From Tanytarsus gracilentus (Eukaryota > Arthropoda > Insecta > Diptera > Chironomidae), in assembly GCA_038502055.1 (NCBI GenBank), contig JAXRKN010000044.1, forward strand, positions 1,832,001 through 1,896,000: a stretch of 64,000 nucleotides of DNA, given 5' to 3'. Numbering within the stretch: position 1 is the stretch's first letter; each line of letters starts with the position of its first letter. The position numbers and the translations under genes are program-made. The notes under the pieces were generated by a model, which saw nothing but the letters and a program-made list of their open reading frames with translations, was not told where the DNA came from and did not search any database. This document shows, piece after piece, positions 11,032 to 26,000 of this stretch.

Positions 11032-14000
11032 GTAAGTTTTCAGAATAAAGTGAAAAATTATCAAAAAATTACTCAAGATTTTAATTTTTTTTAAAAAATT
11101 GAATTTCAAAAGTGCAAAAAATAATTTTATACAAATTAAAAAAGTTTTTTCACACTTAAACCTCAATATACATTCAAATCAATTCACTTAATTCATTTTC
11201 ATCACTTTACAACTTTTTTCTCACTTAACAAATTTAATTGACTCTAAATCTCATTTCGAATGCAATAATTCAAATTTAAGCTAGTAAAATTTTTTAATTT
11301 CTACACTTGTGAATTTGTGACAATAATTAAATTTTGCGAATCACGCGAGAGTGACTCGAACACACACAGCAAAAAAAAACCACTCGACAACCTTCAAAAT
11401 AAATTCCATTTGTAATTTTTACTTTTTTAATTAATTAAAAGTCTAAAAATTGCTTTTTGAAGGTTTTTTTTCGCAGTTTGCTGAGTTTTTATTTAGTCAT
11501 CGATGTGTCGTTAAAAAAAATAAAGTCATTAAGTTATTTTTCACTCTCTTGTTCTCGACATTATTTTTATTAACTTAACTGCTGTGTGCGCACACATCGA
11601 ACTTGTCGCTGTTGCAGTGAGGCATGCACTATTGCTTAGTAGGCAAATCGATGCAGTTCATGGCGAGTCAAAAATTATAATTATTAGTGAGAAAATGTTG
11701 TCGAATGCATTTAAGAGTGTTCAAAGAATATTCAAGAGATGAAAATAATTTCTTGGCAAGACCTTTGAGGTGGTTTAGTTTATTGAGTTGAGTTGAGACA
11801 TTAAAGAGAGGTGAAACATAATTTAAAAGAGTAATTTAGGTCGAATTTTGTTCAATTTATGAAAATTTAATGCTTGCAATCTTTTAAATGACAAAAAAAA
11901 TTAATTTCTTCAATAAAAAATTTAATTTTAATTATTTTGGTATTTTCAAAATTCTCTAAATATTTATTAACTTCAATTTCAGGTCCCGCATCGATTGATC
12001 GCTTTCAAGGAGGCGAAGACGAGCTCGAAGTTGATGTCGAGCAGTGCAGCGATTCAGAAGCTCCGTCCCGATCACGAACACCTCGAACAGCCTCAAATAA
12101 TTCAAGAGGAACCTCACCTAGTCCGTCAGACGACGAACGTCTTACACCCGAACCGGTAAGTTTGAACTAGATTAGTTTGACCCTGTTGGCACATTCGAAT
12201 TTTTCCTTGTCTTTTTCTAATATTTAGCTGCCAACAGGGAAAAGAGGAAAATTTAAAAAAGTTAGTAAATTTCAAACTTTTAAATTAATTAGTAAAAACA
12301 AGTTAAAAGTTAATTTACAAATAAATCTTTACTTCGAATGTCATTAAAAAATTTTATTAATTAATTTTTCTTCCTAGGCAAAACCAAAAATCGTCGGCTC
12401 ATGTAACTGTGATGATTTGCGACCAGTGCAATGTCATTTGGAAACAAAAGAATTGTGGGATAAATTTAATGACTTAGGAACCGAAATGATTATCACAAAA
12501 ACTGGACGGTGAGTTAAAAAAATAAGAAGAAATTTTTTATTTTAAAATCGTCAAAGTTTAGAAGAAAACCAAAAATAAAAAAATTGCCTGAGCTAAATTT
12601 GAAAGTTTACAAAATTTTTAAGTTAGGATTCGAACCTTTTAACATCAGAAAAATATTTTAACTTTTAATTTAATTTTTAATCATTTGAGTTTAATTCTGA
12701 TTAATTAACGGTCACTAAACCTGACTTTATAAACCCAACTTTTAAATCAATAAATTCCCACAAAAGTTCATCATGAACATAAATTTTCTTATTTAAGTCC
12801 AACTCAAGTTAAAAGAATTTTATTACAAACTTTGCAACTCGAATGTCGATGCTAACGACAATGTAATAATCATGCAAAGAAATGCAAAAGTGCAATCTGT
12901 TCGAGAGAAAATTGAATGGAGATATGAAAGTGAGTGAGAGCCACATGTTCATGTTCATATCTCTCTCTCACTCACTTCTTATTCATCATCCTATCTCTCT
13001 CTCCCTTCCTCAAGTGCGCAGTCATAAATTTTAATTTTTATGAAGAATATTTTTTATTTCAACTCTCTTAAAAAATATGAAAGAAGAAATTTTTAGTCAT
13101 CGACGCTTCGTCGGAAATTTTCTTTTTATTCTTTTTCTGGTTTTGAGTTTGTAGATAAAAAAATTATGAATGAATTTATTGGAGTGAGTTTTGAGTCTAT
13201 TTTTAACATTTTTCAAACCCCGTTGGCACATTTTTTCAACTCTTTAAATTTTTCGTATAAAAAAGCATTAAAAACTAATCAACAATAAAAATTGAAAACA
13301 TCTTAATTAAGAAACTCACCTTCGTCCTCACTGCGCATCATCTGAATCGCCTGAACGAAAATGTCCATAATTCATTTTATTGCTCTTCTCTATCGAACAC
13401 AATTCAACTTCATTCTTCTATCGATCCCAATGTCGAAGAAGAAGAATGAAAAATTAATTAAGTGAGAAGGAAAACATCTGCCGCGAAGTGACTTAATTTG
13501 ACTAAAAGAAATTAATTAATTCAGAAAAAAAATGTTTCAATCGAATAATTAAGGAAATTTTTATGATGATTTTTAGTATCGATCGATTGGAGTCGCTAAT
13601 GATTGTGTTGACAAAATTCTTTTAAGGTGATTTGAAACATTTTTGAGTTTGATAAAATTAATTCAAACTTTTGTTAAATTTTTAAAAATTTCTTTTAGTT
13701 CAAGTTGATTCAGATCACAATTTTTCTTCCTCTCACATTTTTCCCTCAAGCGATTCAAACAATCCACAAATCCGGAGCTAATTAAGCTTTTTTGCATCGC
13801 ATTTCATAAATCATTTTTGTTCTTCTGTGACTGAACGGCGAGAAATTCTCTTTTTGTGGCTTGTTTTTTCTTCTCTTCGCTCATGTGAAGATAATTTATT
13901 ATCAATTAAATCAACACCAAAATATAAAGTGTAATTTTATCCCTAAACACAGCGGGGCTTAGAGAAGCTGAAATTCTTTAATTTTTTTTGCGAGATAATT

Positions 14001-17000
14001 TTGAGTTGGATTTTTACGATCTTGATAATGATGAAGAAAAATTTTAAGATGATTTTTTTTGAAGAGTTCTGGAGATCGTCAAATTTGCATCGAATTGAAG
14101 AATTTTAAAAAATTTAACCTCACACGAAACTCTAACAGAACCCAAAAATAGACTCGATGATTACCTCTGTTGTGATGCTTGAGATCTACCAAGAAGAATT
14201 CAACTTAAGTTTTTTTGATTGACAACTTTTAAGAATTATTTTATCTCGATTTTCACACAAATTTTTTTACCTGCATCTAAACATTGCATTAGCGAACAAT
14301 AGAAAAGACGAATAAAAGAAAGAAGAAAACATTTAGCACATATGCGAGGTGTGGTCTAAATTTAAAGGTGAATTAAAAGGTATTCAAGAAGTTATGTCAG
14401 TTCAATAAAACGCCTTAAAAATAAGACAAGGGAAGATAAATTTGGATTTTTTTAATTATTGAAATACACAAAATTTTTTTTATTAAAATTTGACTTGAAA
14501 TATTTTAAAAAACTAATTTAAAAATTTATCATTTGTTAAAAGTGTCTTGCTATTGACTTTAAAACTCAATAAACCCCAAAAATATTCTATGACTGTATCA
14601 TGACAGAAAAAGATCTTCACTCAACAATTTTTCTTTCATCTTCACACCTCAACTTAAAGTAAATTACGACACATGCTATCGAGTCAGGGGATGAACACTA
14701 AATTTATAACTAAAATATTTAATTTAACTCTGCTTCAGCCCCTTGATCATCTTTTGTCTCTAACTCACTCGCTCACTTTTGCCATATGCGTTTATGATGT
14801 TGACGAGCATAAAAATTATGCTGATGCGAGGCAAAAGGAAGAAGAAGAAAATGAATTGAGAACAATCAGCGAGAGAAACTGAGACGAAATGACATGATGT
14901 CAAGGCAGCATGAAAATCATCGTGTCAATTATTGTTATTATGTTAGGAAGCGTTTTTATGTCATTCAAAAAAGAAGAAAATATTCTTTTTAATTTTCTGA
15001 AAGTCTTTTTTATTGATTTTAGTTTATTTAACTCACGTCATCACAAAAACTTCCTCAGCAATTTTCTTTTCACTCAACGAAAAATTAAATTTTTCCTTCA
15101 TGCAAATTTTGCTTTCGTGTCCTTTTAATTTTTTTTATTCCTCGAAGGACAATAAAATTGCGTTGAAAATTTGATTTATCGAAAATTATCTTGCCGCAAT
15201 TTTTTATCCTTTTGGCATTTCATTAAAGCAATTTTGAGTGTCTTCGAGGATTTTTTGTTCGTGACATGCAAATGAAAATTTAATGAATCGGCAATTTTTT
15301 GTCCATGCGATGAGTTGAGAAAATCTGAAAGTTGGATGACCTCAATTTGAACTTTGAAGGAAATTTTAATAATAATTCGAAAAATTTTATATTAAGAATG
15401 TTAGAAATGACTAAAAATAAAATTCTTCCTTCAAGCCAAACCTCTTTCCATATTTAACGACCATCCTCACAACAATGTAAAACACCGCACGTCATTTTAC
15501 ATGTGGGAGGGTTGAAAAATCGAAAAAATATATAAAAGGGGTAAAAAAGCGAATCGAAGATAATTGAGAAAGTGCATGTGTCGAGTTTTTTGTACTTGAA
15601 ACATTTAGAAATTGAAGCAAGAATTGAGAAACAAGCGCTAGAGGGAGACAGAAATAAAATAAAATTGTAAAGGATAAAAAATAATTTTTCACGCACTTGC
15701 AAATTGGATTGCAGTGAAAATGAGCGGAAAAAATTTCAATTAAGGGCAATAAATTATTAAAATTGAGTGTTGTAAATTATGAAAGTGCTTTTTTGATGGA
15801 TTTTTTATGATTTGTGGATTTTTAAAAAAGTATGAAAATTCATTAAAATTTAATGGAATTTTTTTAACAAAATAAATAATTTAAATATTCTAATTGAACG
15901 AGTAAAAATTTATTCAATAACCTAAACGCTAAAGAGCCTTGTCACTCTTTTGTCTATCAAACGAAAACAACCTGGAAAATTTTCCAATTTAAAATCAAAC
16001 TCGCAACCACAAAGCAGCTAGAAAAGAGGAAAAGTGACAGTAAGAAAGCTAATTTAATATGTTTTTTTGTTACATTTTGATCTATTTCCACCTCCAACAC
16101 TCGAATCGGCAATAAACTCATTTAAATTGCCTTCAAATTGAATTTGACATTTTGATGCATTTGTTAATTTGGTGTCAGACATTTTGACGGTCAGACAATG
16201 TTCAGCTCCCTTTTCGCTTGTTACTTACCGCGAGGTGGAGAACGAAAATTGGAACTGCGAGCGTTAAGTGAGAGGGAGAAATTTTAATTAATTTTATGGG
16301 CGAAGATTGACGCTAAGCAGTTGCTATAATTTTAGCAATTATTTTGATTTAAAATCACTAAACTCAGCTGTACTTAAATTAAATTTCCTATAAAATCAAT
16401 AAGAATTAAATTATTTCAACTCCCACATTTTTATCCTTCCACTAATTACCCAATAAATGCCATAAAAGTCCAACAATGAAATGCACATACAAAAAAATTA
16501 TCATTAAAATTGCAATTTTCTCTTCATTGTCGAAATCGCCCCGAAAAAATTTCCATTATCATTTAAATTAATTAATTTTGTGAAATTAAAATCTCTCGCT
16601 AATTGAATGATGACGTCACTTGTTGTGAAATCTGAGCCTCGAAATATTCAATAATAAATTATCGAAAAATTCTTTTAAAAATTCCTGAAGATTGTCGAAC
16701 AAGAAAAAAATGTTTTTCTGCCTTTCGAATGCACATTGTGAAAACAGCACCTTGACACTCAGCATGATACTGCAGTCAAATTGTCATCTCACAACAAACA
16801 AAAATTTTCGGGCATAAAAATTAACCCAAAAAAGTGAAAATTTGAATTTTCTGTTTTTCAAGCTGCGTGCAAAAAAGAGAGAAAAAAGGTGACAAAAGTT
16901 GATAAGGGATAGAAAAGAAATGATGTCGAAAATAAATTTTAAAATTAACGGTTTTTAGTACTTTATAACATTTTTGCTAAAATTAAAGGAAATTTATTGC

Positions 17001-20000
17001 TAAAAAATTTATTATAATTTATTAAATTCAAATAAAACTTGATGAATTTTTTTAATTCTGAACTATTTAAGCAAAATAATTCCACTCTGTAAATTTCTTT
17101 TCAACTCTTGTCACACGTAATTTTCACATTCTTCCTGTTCACCTCACCTCATAATGCTCAGCATGACGTCTCTCGCACACACACGAGAGAACCTTAAAAA
17201 TGACTCACATTCAGAACTTGTCACAACAGTTCATTTTTTACCCAATTTGTGTATCATATGGAGGGGCATGTGGCACTCTTTGGCGACTCTTGCTGTGCCG
17301 AGGCTCAAATTCGTGTTACAACAACATTTTTAAATATAAAATCCAGCATAAATGAGAATGGAATTAGGACATGATAAATTGTCTTCCAATTGGCCACACA
17401 CAACACGTCATCGTGGACCCGGCGAAAAAAGAGTGGATTAAAATTTAATTTTAAGCAATTTTTCACGACTTTAATAAGTCATTAATTTTTTCAAGCTAAA
17501 GCTTTACAGAAGCAAACTTTTTAAATTTGCCTAATGAGAGTTCGTTAAGTGGCGAATTAATAAATTGTAATGATTTTAAATCTGAGTCGAACATTAAATA
17601 AAAATAGCGTAAACTAATTTTTGCTGCGCTGGTTTGCGTCTGACCAGGGTCGAAAGATACCTGAGAGCTATCACTTTTTTAAATACCAATAGCGTAAACT
17701 AATTTTTGCTGTTAATAAAGTATTTAAAATTTGGTGTTAAAATTATTTTTTAATATCCGCGAAGTTCTAGATGACTTCCTATAAAATTTCATATTAAATT
17801 ATAGCAACGTTAAATTTTTATCTTAAATCCAACTTTTTAATCGCCCAAAAAATTCTTAATCCAATTTTAATTTCACATTACAAAATTCTTTAAACTCAAA
17901 AGACCACCAAATGTTCATTTTGCTCTCACTTCCAGTGGCGTTGATGATTATTTATGTGTCAGTTGAGAAAGAGAACAACTGCCCCACATGAGTGTGTGTA
18001 TGTGAATGTGCGTCAAATGAACAGAAATTTTTACACACAATATAAATGCTAATAAAAATCATCATTTTTTTCTCTTTCTCCGTATAAAACCGGTTAAAAT
18101 TCTTTATTATCGCATTTTGCTCGATCTTTTTTCCCTGTTTATGGTTATGATGATGAGTTAAGGGCACAACTTGGAGATGTTTATAAATAGGAAGAAGTGT
18201 GTAAATTTTTCTATAAACTGTTGCACTAAATTATAATTAAAAAAATCTAATCAAAGTAAATGAATAATTGCTATAATTTCAGCAAACACCAATTAAATCC
18301 AGTTTGATCTAAAACTTGCAATTTTATAATTCAAAAATGTCAACAATTGTCAGCAAACGACTTTGCTTTAAAACTAGATTCATGCAATCAAGGCAACTCA
18401 CTTACATAATTAATCATAATCTCTCGGTAGCAAAACTTGTCAATTATTTTAAATAAATTAAATTAATTTTGTAATAAGAAAAGTTTAAAGCGTTTGAACT
18501 CATGAGTCACAATATAGGTGTGTTTGTGATTAGAGCGCGAATTTATTGCCAATTTTTTTCATCTCACACTTCATAAAGTCGAAAGAGAGAAAAAAGTTTT
18601 GTAAAATTTCGCTCGTTTGCGTCAAAACCGAAAGCAATTAAATTATTAATTTTTTTCTGAATAAATTAACTTCACTTTTTTATGGCTTTTCAAATTAGGA
18701 TTTTTTCGAGTGAAACTTCTTTCGAGCTGTTAATCAATTAAAAATTCACAGCGATGAGTTTTTATGAGCCATTTTTCTCACACATTGGAATTAAGTGAGA
18801 AATATTTTTTTCGAATCTCATCAATTAGGAATTAAATGCGTGTGATTGTCATTGCTAATTAACAACTTTGGATTAAGTTTATTGTAATGATAAAATAATT
18901 ATTTTTTTAGCTAAAATCATAAAATTTAAAAACTTGAAATTCTTCCTATAATTTTTCAATTTTAAATTATTTAAAATTTAATTTTTTTTCCGATGACACT
19001 CGCCAAGCCATTCATTAATGAATAGAGAGATAATTGCGATCAATTCAATCACAAACGTTAATTAATTTATTGACGAGTTGATTGAGTGTCATAAACGAAG
19101 TTGATTTGGTGAGAAAATTAAGATGAAAATCTTCCATCAACTCGATTGCCAATAAATCGATAATTAAACTTTTTATGTTCTTCTTTTTAATTTTTTGTTT
19201 ATGAAATTTGAGATGTTTTTGACGTTTTTAAATAAACGAGAATTTTTTCATGTAAAAAGTTGCTATAAATGTAATGATGCCATAATATATGAAAATGTAC
19301 TAGTTTTTTTAGCAATTTGCCATAATTTTAGCACATATTTAATTAAAACACCTGGAACCCGAAATTTTTAATTAAAGCAAGCCTTTAAAAACTCTTCCTG
19401 CTTCTACTAACAACAACAAAAATCAAACACACAAATTTAAACCAACACCACACAAAAAAATTATATTAAAACTAATTTACTGCATTTCAACGTCGTCGCC
19501 ACCGCTGTCGTCGTTTGTTGCCGTTGAATAGTTCTCAACTCGCCTTTCAACGAAAAAAAATTGTTATGTGAACTAATAAAAAATAGTTTGAGGAATAAGA
19601 AGAAATAAGCACGCGATTTGCGGCCATTTTTGAGGATTTTTTTCGTTGTTGCGTGATGGATAAAAAATTCTTTAAATATTTTTTTGAGAAAATGAAAGAA
19701 AATTATTGAAAATGTTTTTAATTCCAAAATTAATGAAAATTTTGATTTTCTACATAATTAAGCGTTTTTCAAAAAACTAGGTCACTTTTTCATGTCCTTA
19801 TAAAAATATCCACTTCCTCACTGTTATTTTTTGTTTTCAATTCCTTTCCACTCCTCATTTACAACTTAATGTTTCAATTTCAATGCGAGTGCGAACATTT
19901 TTCACTCTTTATACAATTTTTCGTTGTTGTTTTTTCGAGCGACTTGGCAATAAATTAGAATTATTTGTAGACACTTTTTATTGTGTTTTCACGTTTTTAT

Positions 20001-23000
20001 ATTCGCCACTGTGACTGACTTGAGTGCTTAAAGGTGAATGAGGTAGTGAAAAGAGAAAGAAAATGGCTTTAATTAATAAGAAGTAAAAATACAGAAATAA
20101 AATAATTATTAACGACTTTTTTAATTTGAATTTATATAAAAACTAATTTTTAAATATTTTTATCTCATTTTCAGACGAATGTTTCCAACAGTTCGCGTTT
20201 CCTTCTCGGGTCCATTACGAGGTCAGCCCTCAGATCGCTACGCAGTGATTATTGATGTAGTTCCTGTCGACTGCCGCCGATATCGCTACGCATATCATCG
20301 ATCATCATGGTTGGTCGCTGGCAAAGCCGATCCACCACCGCCAGCAAGACTTTACTGTCATCCCGACACACCGGTCGGCTCTGATGCGCTTAGAAAGCAA
20401 GTGATATCGTTTGAGAAAGTCAAATTGACGAACAATGAAATGGACAAAACTGGACATGTAAGTTTAAAATTATTTTAATTTAAATTTAAATCATAAAAAT
20501 TTGAAAACTTAAAAGATTTAAAATTAAACGGCATTAAAAGTAAAATTTCCCATTTTAAACCTTTTCCATCATCATCGCACAAAATCAACCTTTTTTCCTC
20601 TCACTTCTTCCATCCAGCACAGGATAATTTGTTAAGTAACTTCATGCGGTGTGTTACGAACACTCGACGCAGCAAAATATCTTTCGCGCCATGATGGTTT
20701 TGAATATTTCCCTCTTTTTTCATAGAAGCGAGAAAGAACAACTAGGTGGAAGGTTGATTATGTTCAGTGAACTTGTAAACGGTATAATCGCACCCTCTTC
20801 ATTCTCCTGCGCCACGACATTACCTTTTACGACATTTGCTGTCGTCCGTGGAAGAAAGAGAAAAATGTTCGTCGACGTTTTGGGTCGTGCTGAGGCTTTT
20901 TTTGGGGAAGAAATTCAAGAGGTGGAAAACTCACAAAATGTTCAAAGATTTTTGAATTTCTCACCCTTGAAAATATTTCTTAAAAACCGTTAAATTTTCA
21001 AATCAAAGTTTCAAATTTCTCATTTCCACCCTCGAATTTTTCCACTTCGTTTCCATAGCGACTCAACTCGCAATTACAATTTTCGCTCACAACCTCAAGA
21101 CAAATAAAAACCCCCGAAAATGCAGCGAAGAAGAAAAATCGTAAAATTTCCATTTGGAAAATGTGCGAAGGGGAGAAAAAAGTGCGTAAAATCAGAAATG
21201 GTGGTGAGTTGATGCTGCAGGCGGTGTCACGTAATTTTCAGCATAATTTCAAAGTGCTTCAACCTCCACCAACACAGTCATGACCCCATTTGAAGATTTT
21301 AACATAAAATTTGCATGTTAGAAAATGTTTTAGATGCTCGATCAGCACGTGCTGATGCTGCATGAAGCGATTTTCGATAGAAGTTGAATTTGGGAGGAAA
21401 TTTGAAATTTTACATTTTAGAAACAAAATTTTCAATTGTAAAAATTCTTTTTCACATTCGTGTTGAACATTTTCGTAGAATTTTCCTCTTTTTTTCTCAC
21501 ATCACACTCGCGATATACAAAAATGTGCATGACTACAGAAAAAAATAGCAAATGATAGTAAAAAAGAAGCAAAATGTTAACAATACAACACAACAATGGC
21601 TAGACATGTTTTTCGTGTCTTTCTCGCAATTCGCTTTCAGACAAATAAAATAAAACATGAAAATTTTTCATGAGATGAATGTCTGGATGATGATGATGAG
21701 AAGAAAAGAAGTAGGGAAATTTTTTTCAGTGACATCGTGAGACCAAAAATTAGTTTAATAATTTTTAATTTTGACTGAAAAATATTCTTAAGAATTTTTT
21801 GTCGCATTTTGCATCTTGCGCTCAAAAACTCTTGCTTGCATAAAAATCTCTCTTCTCAGCTTCACGTTCGAGTTGAAATGAATTATTGATTTTATAACCT
21901 CACACAAAAAGCAGAAAGCTCTCAGCAGTTAAAGCTATCACATTCGAGCGAACACACACACTCGAAAACACACCGACAGAGCTCGAGAAAATTTATTGCC
22001 ATTTTCCTCTATCACATAACAAATAAATAGGAACATAAATTTCTCGGTATCAGCGATGAAAATATGTTTTTGCAAATTGCTTATCACATTCGAGCATTCG
22101 ACAAAGACAGAGCGAGAAAAAGAAATGAAAAATTTTTCGTCATGCGCAGAGAAAATTTTTTATTGAACGATTTTCGTCACTTCTCTTTGCAGTTGCTGCA
22201 TCAATGCCACCCTCGAATACATTTAAAAATTCTGATCATGATTTTTTTCCTCTCTCGCGTTGCTGAAAGTAAAAAGTGCCATTTTGGAAAATTGGAGCAG
22301 TAAAATTTTCTTGATTTTTTATGAGTAAAATTCTGAATCAACAAATCTCAAAATCTTCAATTACTATTAAAATATGCTTCGCATTCAACGTAATGCGATG
22401 AACGTGTTCGAGCACTAAAATTAGCAATCAAGTTGTCACCTTTTTCGTCTATATAGGCGAATTTTCTCTCTCGTGAACTATTTTCATCGCTTTCATTGAT
22501 ATTTTTATTGTTCCCCGACACACCGAAATTAATTTCGAATTCAAGCCACAATCGAAAAGTTTTTGCAACACCTTTTCAGTGCGCTCGGAATGTGATAAGA
22601 ATTCATGATGTGATGATGTTAGTTTGTGCTGACTGTGTGCGGATAAATCAAATTAAAGTGAAATTCAGCACGTAAAAAAATGGTTGAAGGAAAAAAGTTC
22701 TGCCGTGTGAATTTGATGAAAACAGAAACGGAATTGAGAATGATTTAATGAAAAAAATATAGCGAGGATTTGCAAATTTCATCAAGTTTAATAAAATTTA
22801 ATTTTTTTATATCATTTCGCAGATCGTGCTCAACTCAATGCACCGATATCAACCGCGAATTCATTTAGTGCGTCTAACGCCCGGTCAAAACATCCCCGTC
22901 ACACCGAAAGAGCTCGCCGAATTGGATCACAAGACTTACGTGTTTCCCGAGACCGTATTCACAGCGGTCACGGCATATCAGAATCAATTAATTACCAAAT

Positions 23001-26000
23001 TGAAAATCGACTCGAATCCTTTCGCCAAAGGCTTTCGAGACTCATCGAGGCTCACCGATTTCGATAGGTAAGTGAGAGTTTTGCAGAAAAACTTTAATTT
23101 AAAATTGAGCGCGGAATATTCAAGTGAAAATGATTAATTGCGTTGATGAAACTTTTCTCCGTTAAGTTAATTAAAAAATTTTGCTCTTAATTGACTTTTA
23201 AATTTGCAGATTTCGGTAGATGAAGATTAAAATTTTGCAGATCATGGGATGGCTTTAATTTGGGTGGTCTAAAATTAAATTAATTGAGATTAAAAAATTT
23301 AGGATTTGATTTAAAATTAATCTAGGATTAAATTTTAAAATTTCACTAGTGTCCAGCCCCTTCACTATTTTTCTCTTTTTAATAATTTTAAATCTCTAAA
23401 AATTCATCATGCGCTCACTTTATTAATGTTGATGTTGAAGTGTGAAGAAAAATGGAGAAGGTCATTTTTCTTCAACAAATCTCTTGCGCTCGCATTGCAA
23501 AGCCATTAGCCTGAGTTTCTTAGTTTATCTCGGCAAAAAAAACATTAAGTTTTAAAGTGTGATAATTACATTTAATTTTCGGGTTCTGAGTCGATGGAGG
23601 TTGTGAGAAACTTTACCTGGAAAAGAGCTGAAAGAATATTTTATTAAAAATTCTCCGAGTTTGATGATGATGTATTAAGATGAGATGTATCTAAAATGAG
23701 TTTTTGAGTTAGAATTGACTGATTGATGAAATACCTCAAGAATATCTTTAAAAAATTCTCATAGACTTTATGGAATGTCCGTTCCTCAAACTAATTTACC
23801 CTCAAGCTATTCACAAAAAAAATCTCCACCAAACGTGTTGATGTGTCCATAAAGAATTAACAATAATAGACTTGATGAAAAGATTTTTCTCTATTTTGTC
23901 GACCTGAAGAATTGTTGTTAATGGCTCTCGATCCTCATTTCATCGAACGGCGCCTCATAATTAGAAGTGAAGTGAAAAATTCCCTTTTCATAATAATTTG
24001 TCATCACGCATTAGCCGCTTCAATGCGGACTGAAAAAAATATCATCTCGAATTTGGTTTTCGGAAGCAGAAAAGAATTTCGAAATAAAATAAAATTCTTA
24101 TGCGAAAGCCTCGAAGGTAAAAAATCCCTTTTGGTTAAAATTTTTTCGTTTGATCTTGCGCCGCGCTATAATCAACACGTTTTAATAACTTTAAGAAAAA
24201 TCGCTTTGCTGGACTCACATCAACTCTCATGTATGTTGAGACAGTTTGCAATGTTCAGTGGCTGTTAAACACACTCGGGTTGAGCGAGAAGAAGAATGGA
24301 GAAGATGAGGCAGAAGAGAACATGCACAATATGCCGCAATATGTAGCCAAATGATGATGATGATGATATGATGAAAACGGTCGAGTGGAAGAAATTTTTA
24401 GCTGTTTCATTTTCCACCCGTTCCACTCCAATTTCTCCTTTAATTTTCTCGATTACCTTCTACGTCTCAACATCTCTCGCACATGAATGAAAGGCGATGA
24501 TGAATTAAGAAACGCGAGTGTGAAGATAAAAAATGCAATTTTCAGTAATAAAAGTCGGCAAATGGTAATCATGGCTCGCAACTCAAAGAGCGGTGATTTG
24601 TGCACATGGAACGTGAACCGGCACGTAAATGCGCTCAAATTAACCAGAAAACAATTTCCAATTGTAGTCGAATAGTCTCGAGATAGTAATTTAATTGCCG
24701 ACCCAGCACCTGTTCGACGCGCATATCAAATTGTAATCGGAAATCAATATTAAAAAAAAGAGATGATGTTATTATGTGAGCGAGTGAGTGCCATGAAGGA
24801 CACATTCATGAGAGTTCACATGCGAACATATCAGATGCGATGAAATTGAATGGCTTCGGGCTATCATTACAGGCTGCGGAACCTTTTCTTCCATGTCTGA
24901 GGTGTGTTGAGTTGTAGAAAAAAACGTTAAAAGAGTTGTTATTTAATGTGGAACAGAGTTAAAAATGGAACATGAAATTATATTAATATTTAAGCACAAA
25001 TTTGAAAATGAAACGGAATTAAAAGTGAAACACTCATAAAAAAATTAAATTATTTTAAAACTAAAATTAAATTTTTTACAACTCTGCCTCCGATATTTTA
25101 AACATTCATCCGCTCGGAACACACACACGGAATTTAAACAACAATAAAATCAGCCAGAAATCACACATCACACGAATAAAATTCTCTTTTTCATCTTCAT
25201 CAGATTTTCTTCATTTCGACCACATGAAAGCGAAGAAATGTGTGATAATTATCATTTCGTTTCTTCTTCCTCAACATGCTCGAGACACATTATGAGAGAG
25301 TTTAGATGAAACATCTAATTTTGAAATTATTGTAATCAATATGAAAAATATGAAATGGATATTTTTTTCTGAGAGGTGTGAGAGAGAATTTTGTAGACAT
25401 CCGAAAATTGCTTGATTATGGGTTTGAAGATAAATTTTCGGAGGTGTTGTTTTAGGAAAATAAAAATTAAAGTTAATAACAGAGGAAGTTGAGGTGATTT
25501 CTGACCCTTTGAGAATTTTTTAAAACTCTAAAAAAAATCAATTTTCTCAAATGCAGAAAACTTCTTGAAATTTTTATGAGTTGCTCCCCTTTAAACTTGA
25601 AACATTTATCGATTTTTTCCTCTCACAACAAAACCGAAATTTGCAGTATCATGAAGAAAGATAAAAAAGGCAGAAAAAATTTATGAAGCATAAATTTTCC
25701 TCATCTCCATTTTTTGCTCCTTTTTTGCACATAATTTCCTCGCTTTACAACTCTTCTTGTGAGTGTATTTGGGCGCAATGGGATGGGGAGAGACTTCAAC
25801 ACTGTGTAACCTCTCAAAATCAGATGAAATGCTGCCATCGTCATTGAACATTCGAACTACGCAAACTCACCAACTTTTTCCGATGACAGTGTGAGAGAAA
25901 AATTTCCTCTCGAGTGATCTCTGAGCAAAATTTCCATATGAAAAATTGTGTGTGAACACTTAACATTCAGCTTCATGCTGACGATACCGCCCAATTGCCA

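Larger units (their letters stand above)
12509..20174 (+). other. Gene B intron 3 (7.7 kb)
   Basis: No gene is seen. It holds one B-box-like motif (12625) and the 24-bp direct repeat pair at 17603/17688. Otherwise it is AT-rich unique-looking sequence with short GA/CT-rich and CA-rich runs. Confidence 0.6.

Noticed and set aside
20649..20993. 114-codon frame in gene B intron 4
   Set aside because: No recognisable motif; it lies within a spliced intron of a well-supported gene and has a chance-like composition.
23912..24268. 118-codon frame in gene B intron 5
   Set aside because: No domain, signal or repeat of note; it is isolated within the intron.
24941..25035. Interferon-response elements
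   Set aside because: The GAAANNGAAAC core matches, but IRF-based regulation is not known in flies and the sites behave like a dispersed repeat.
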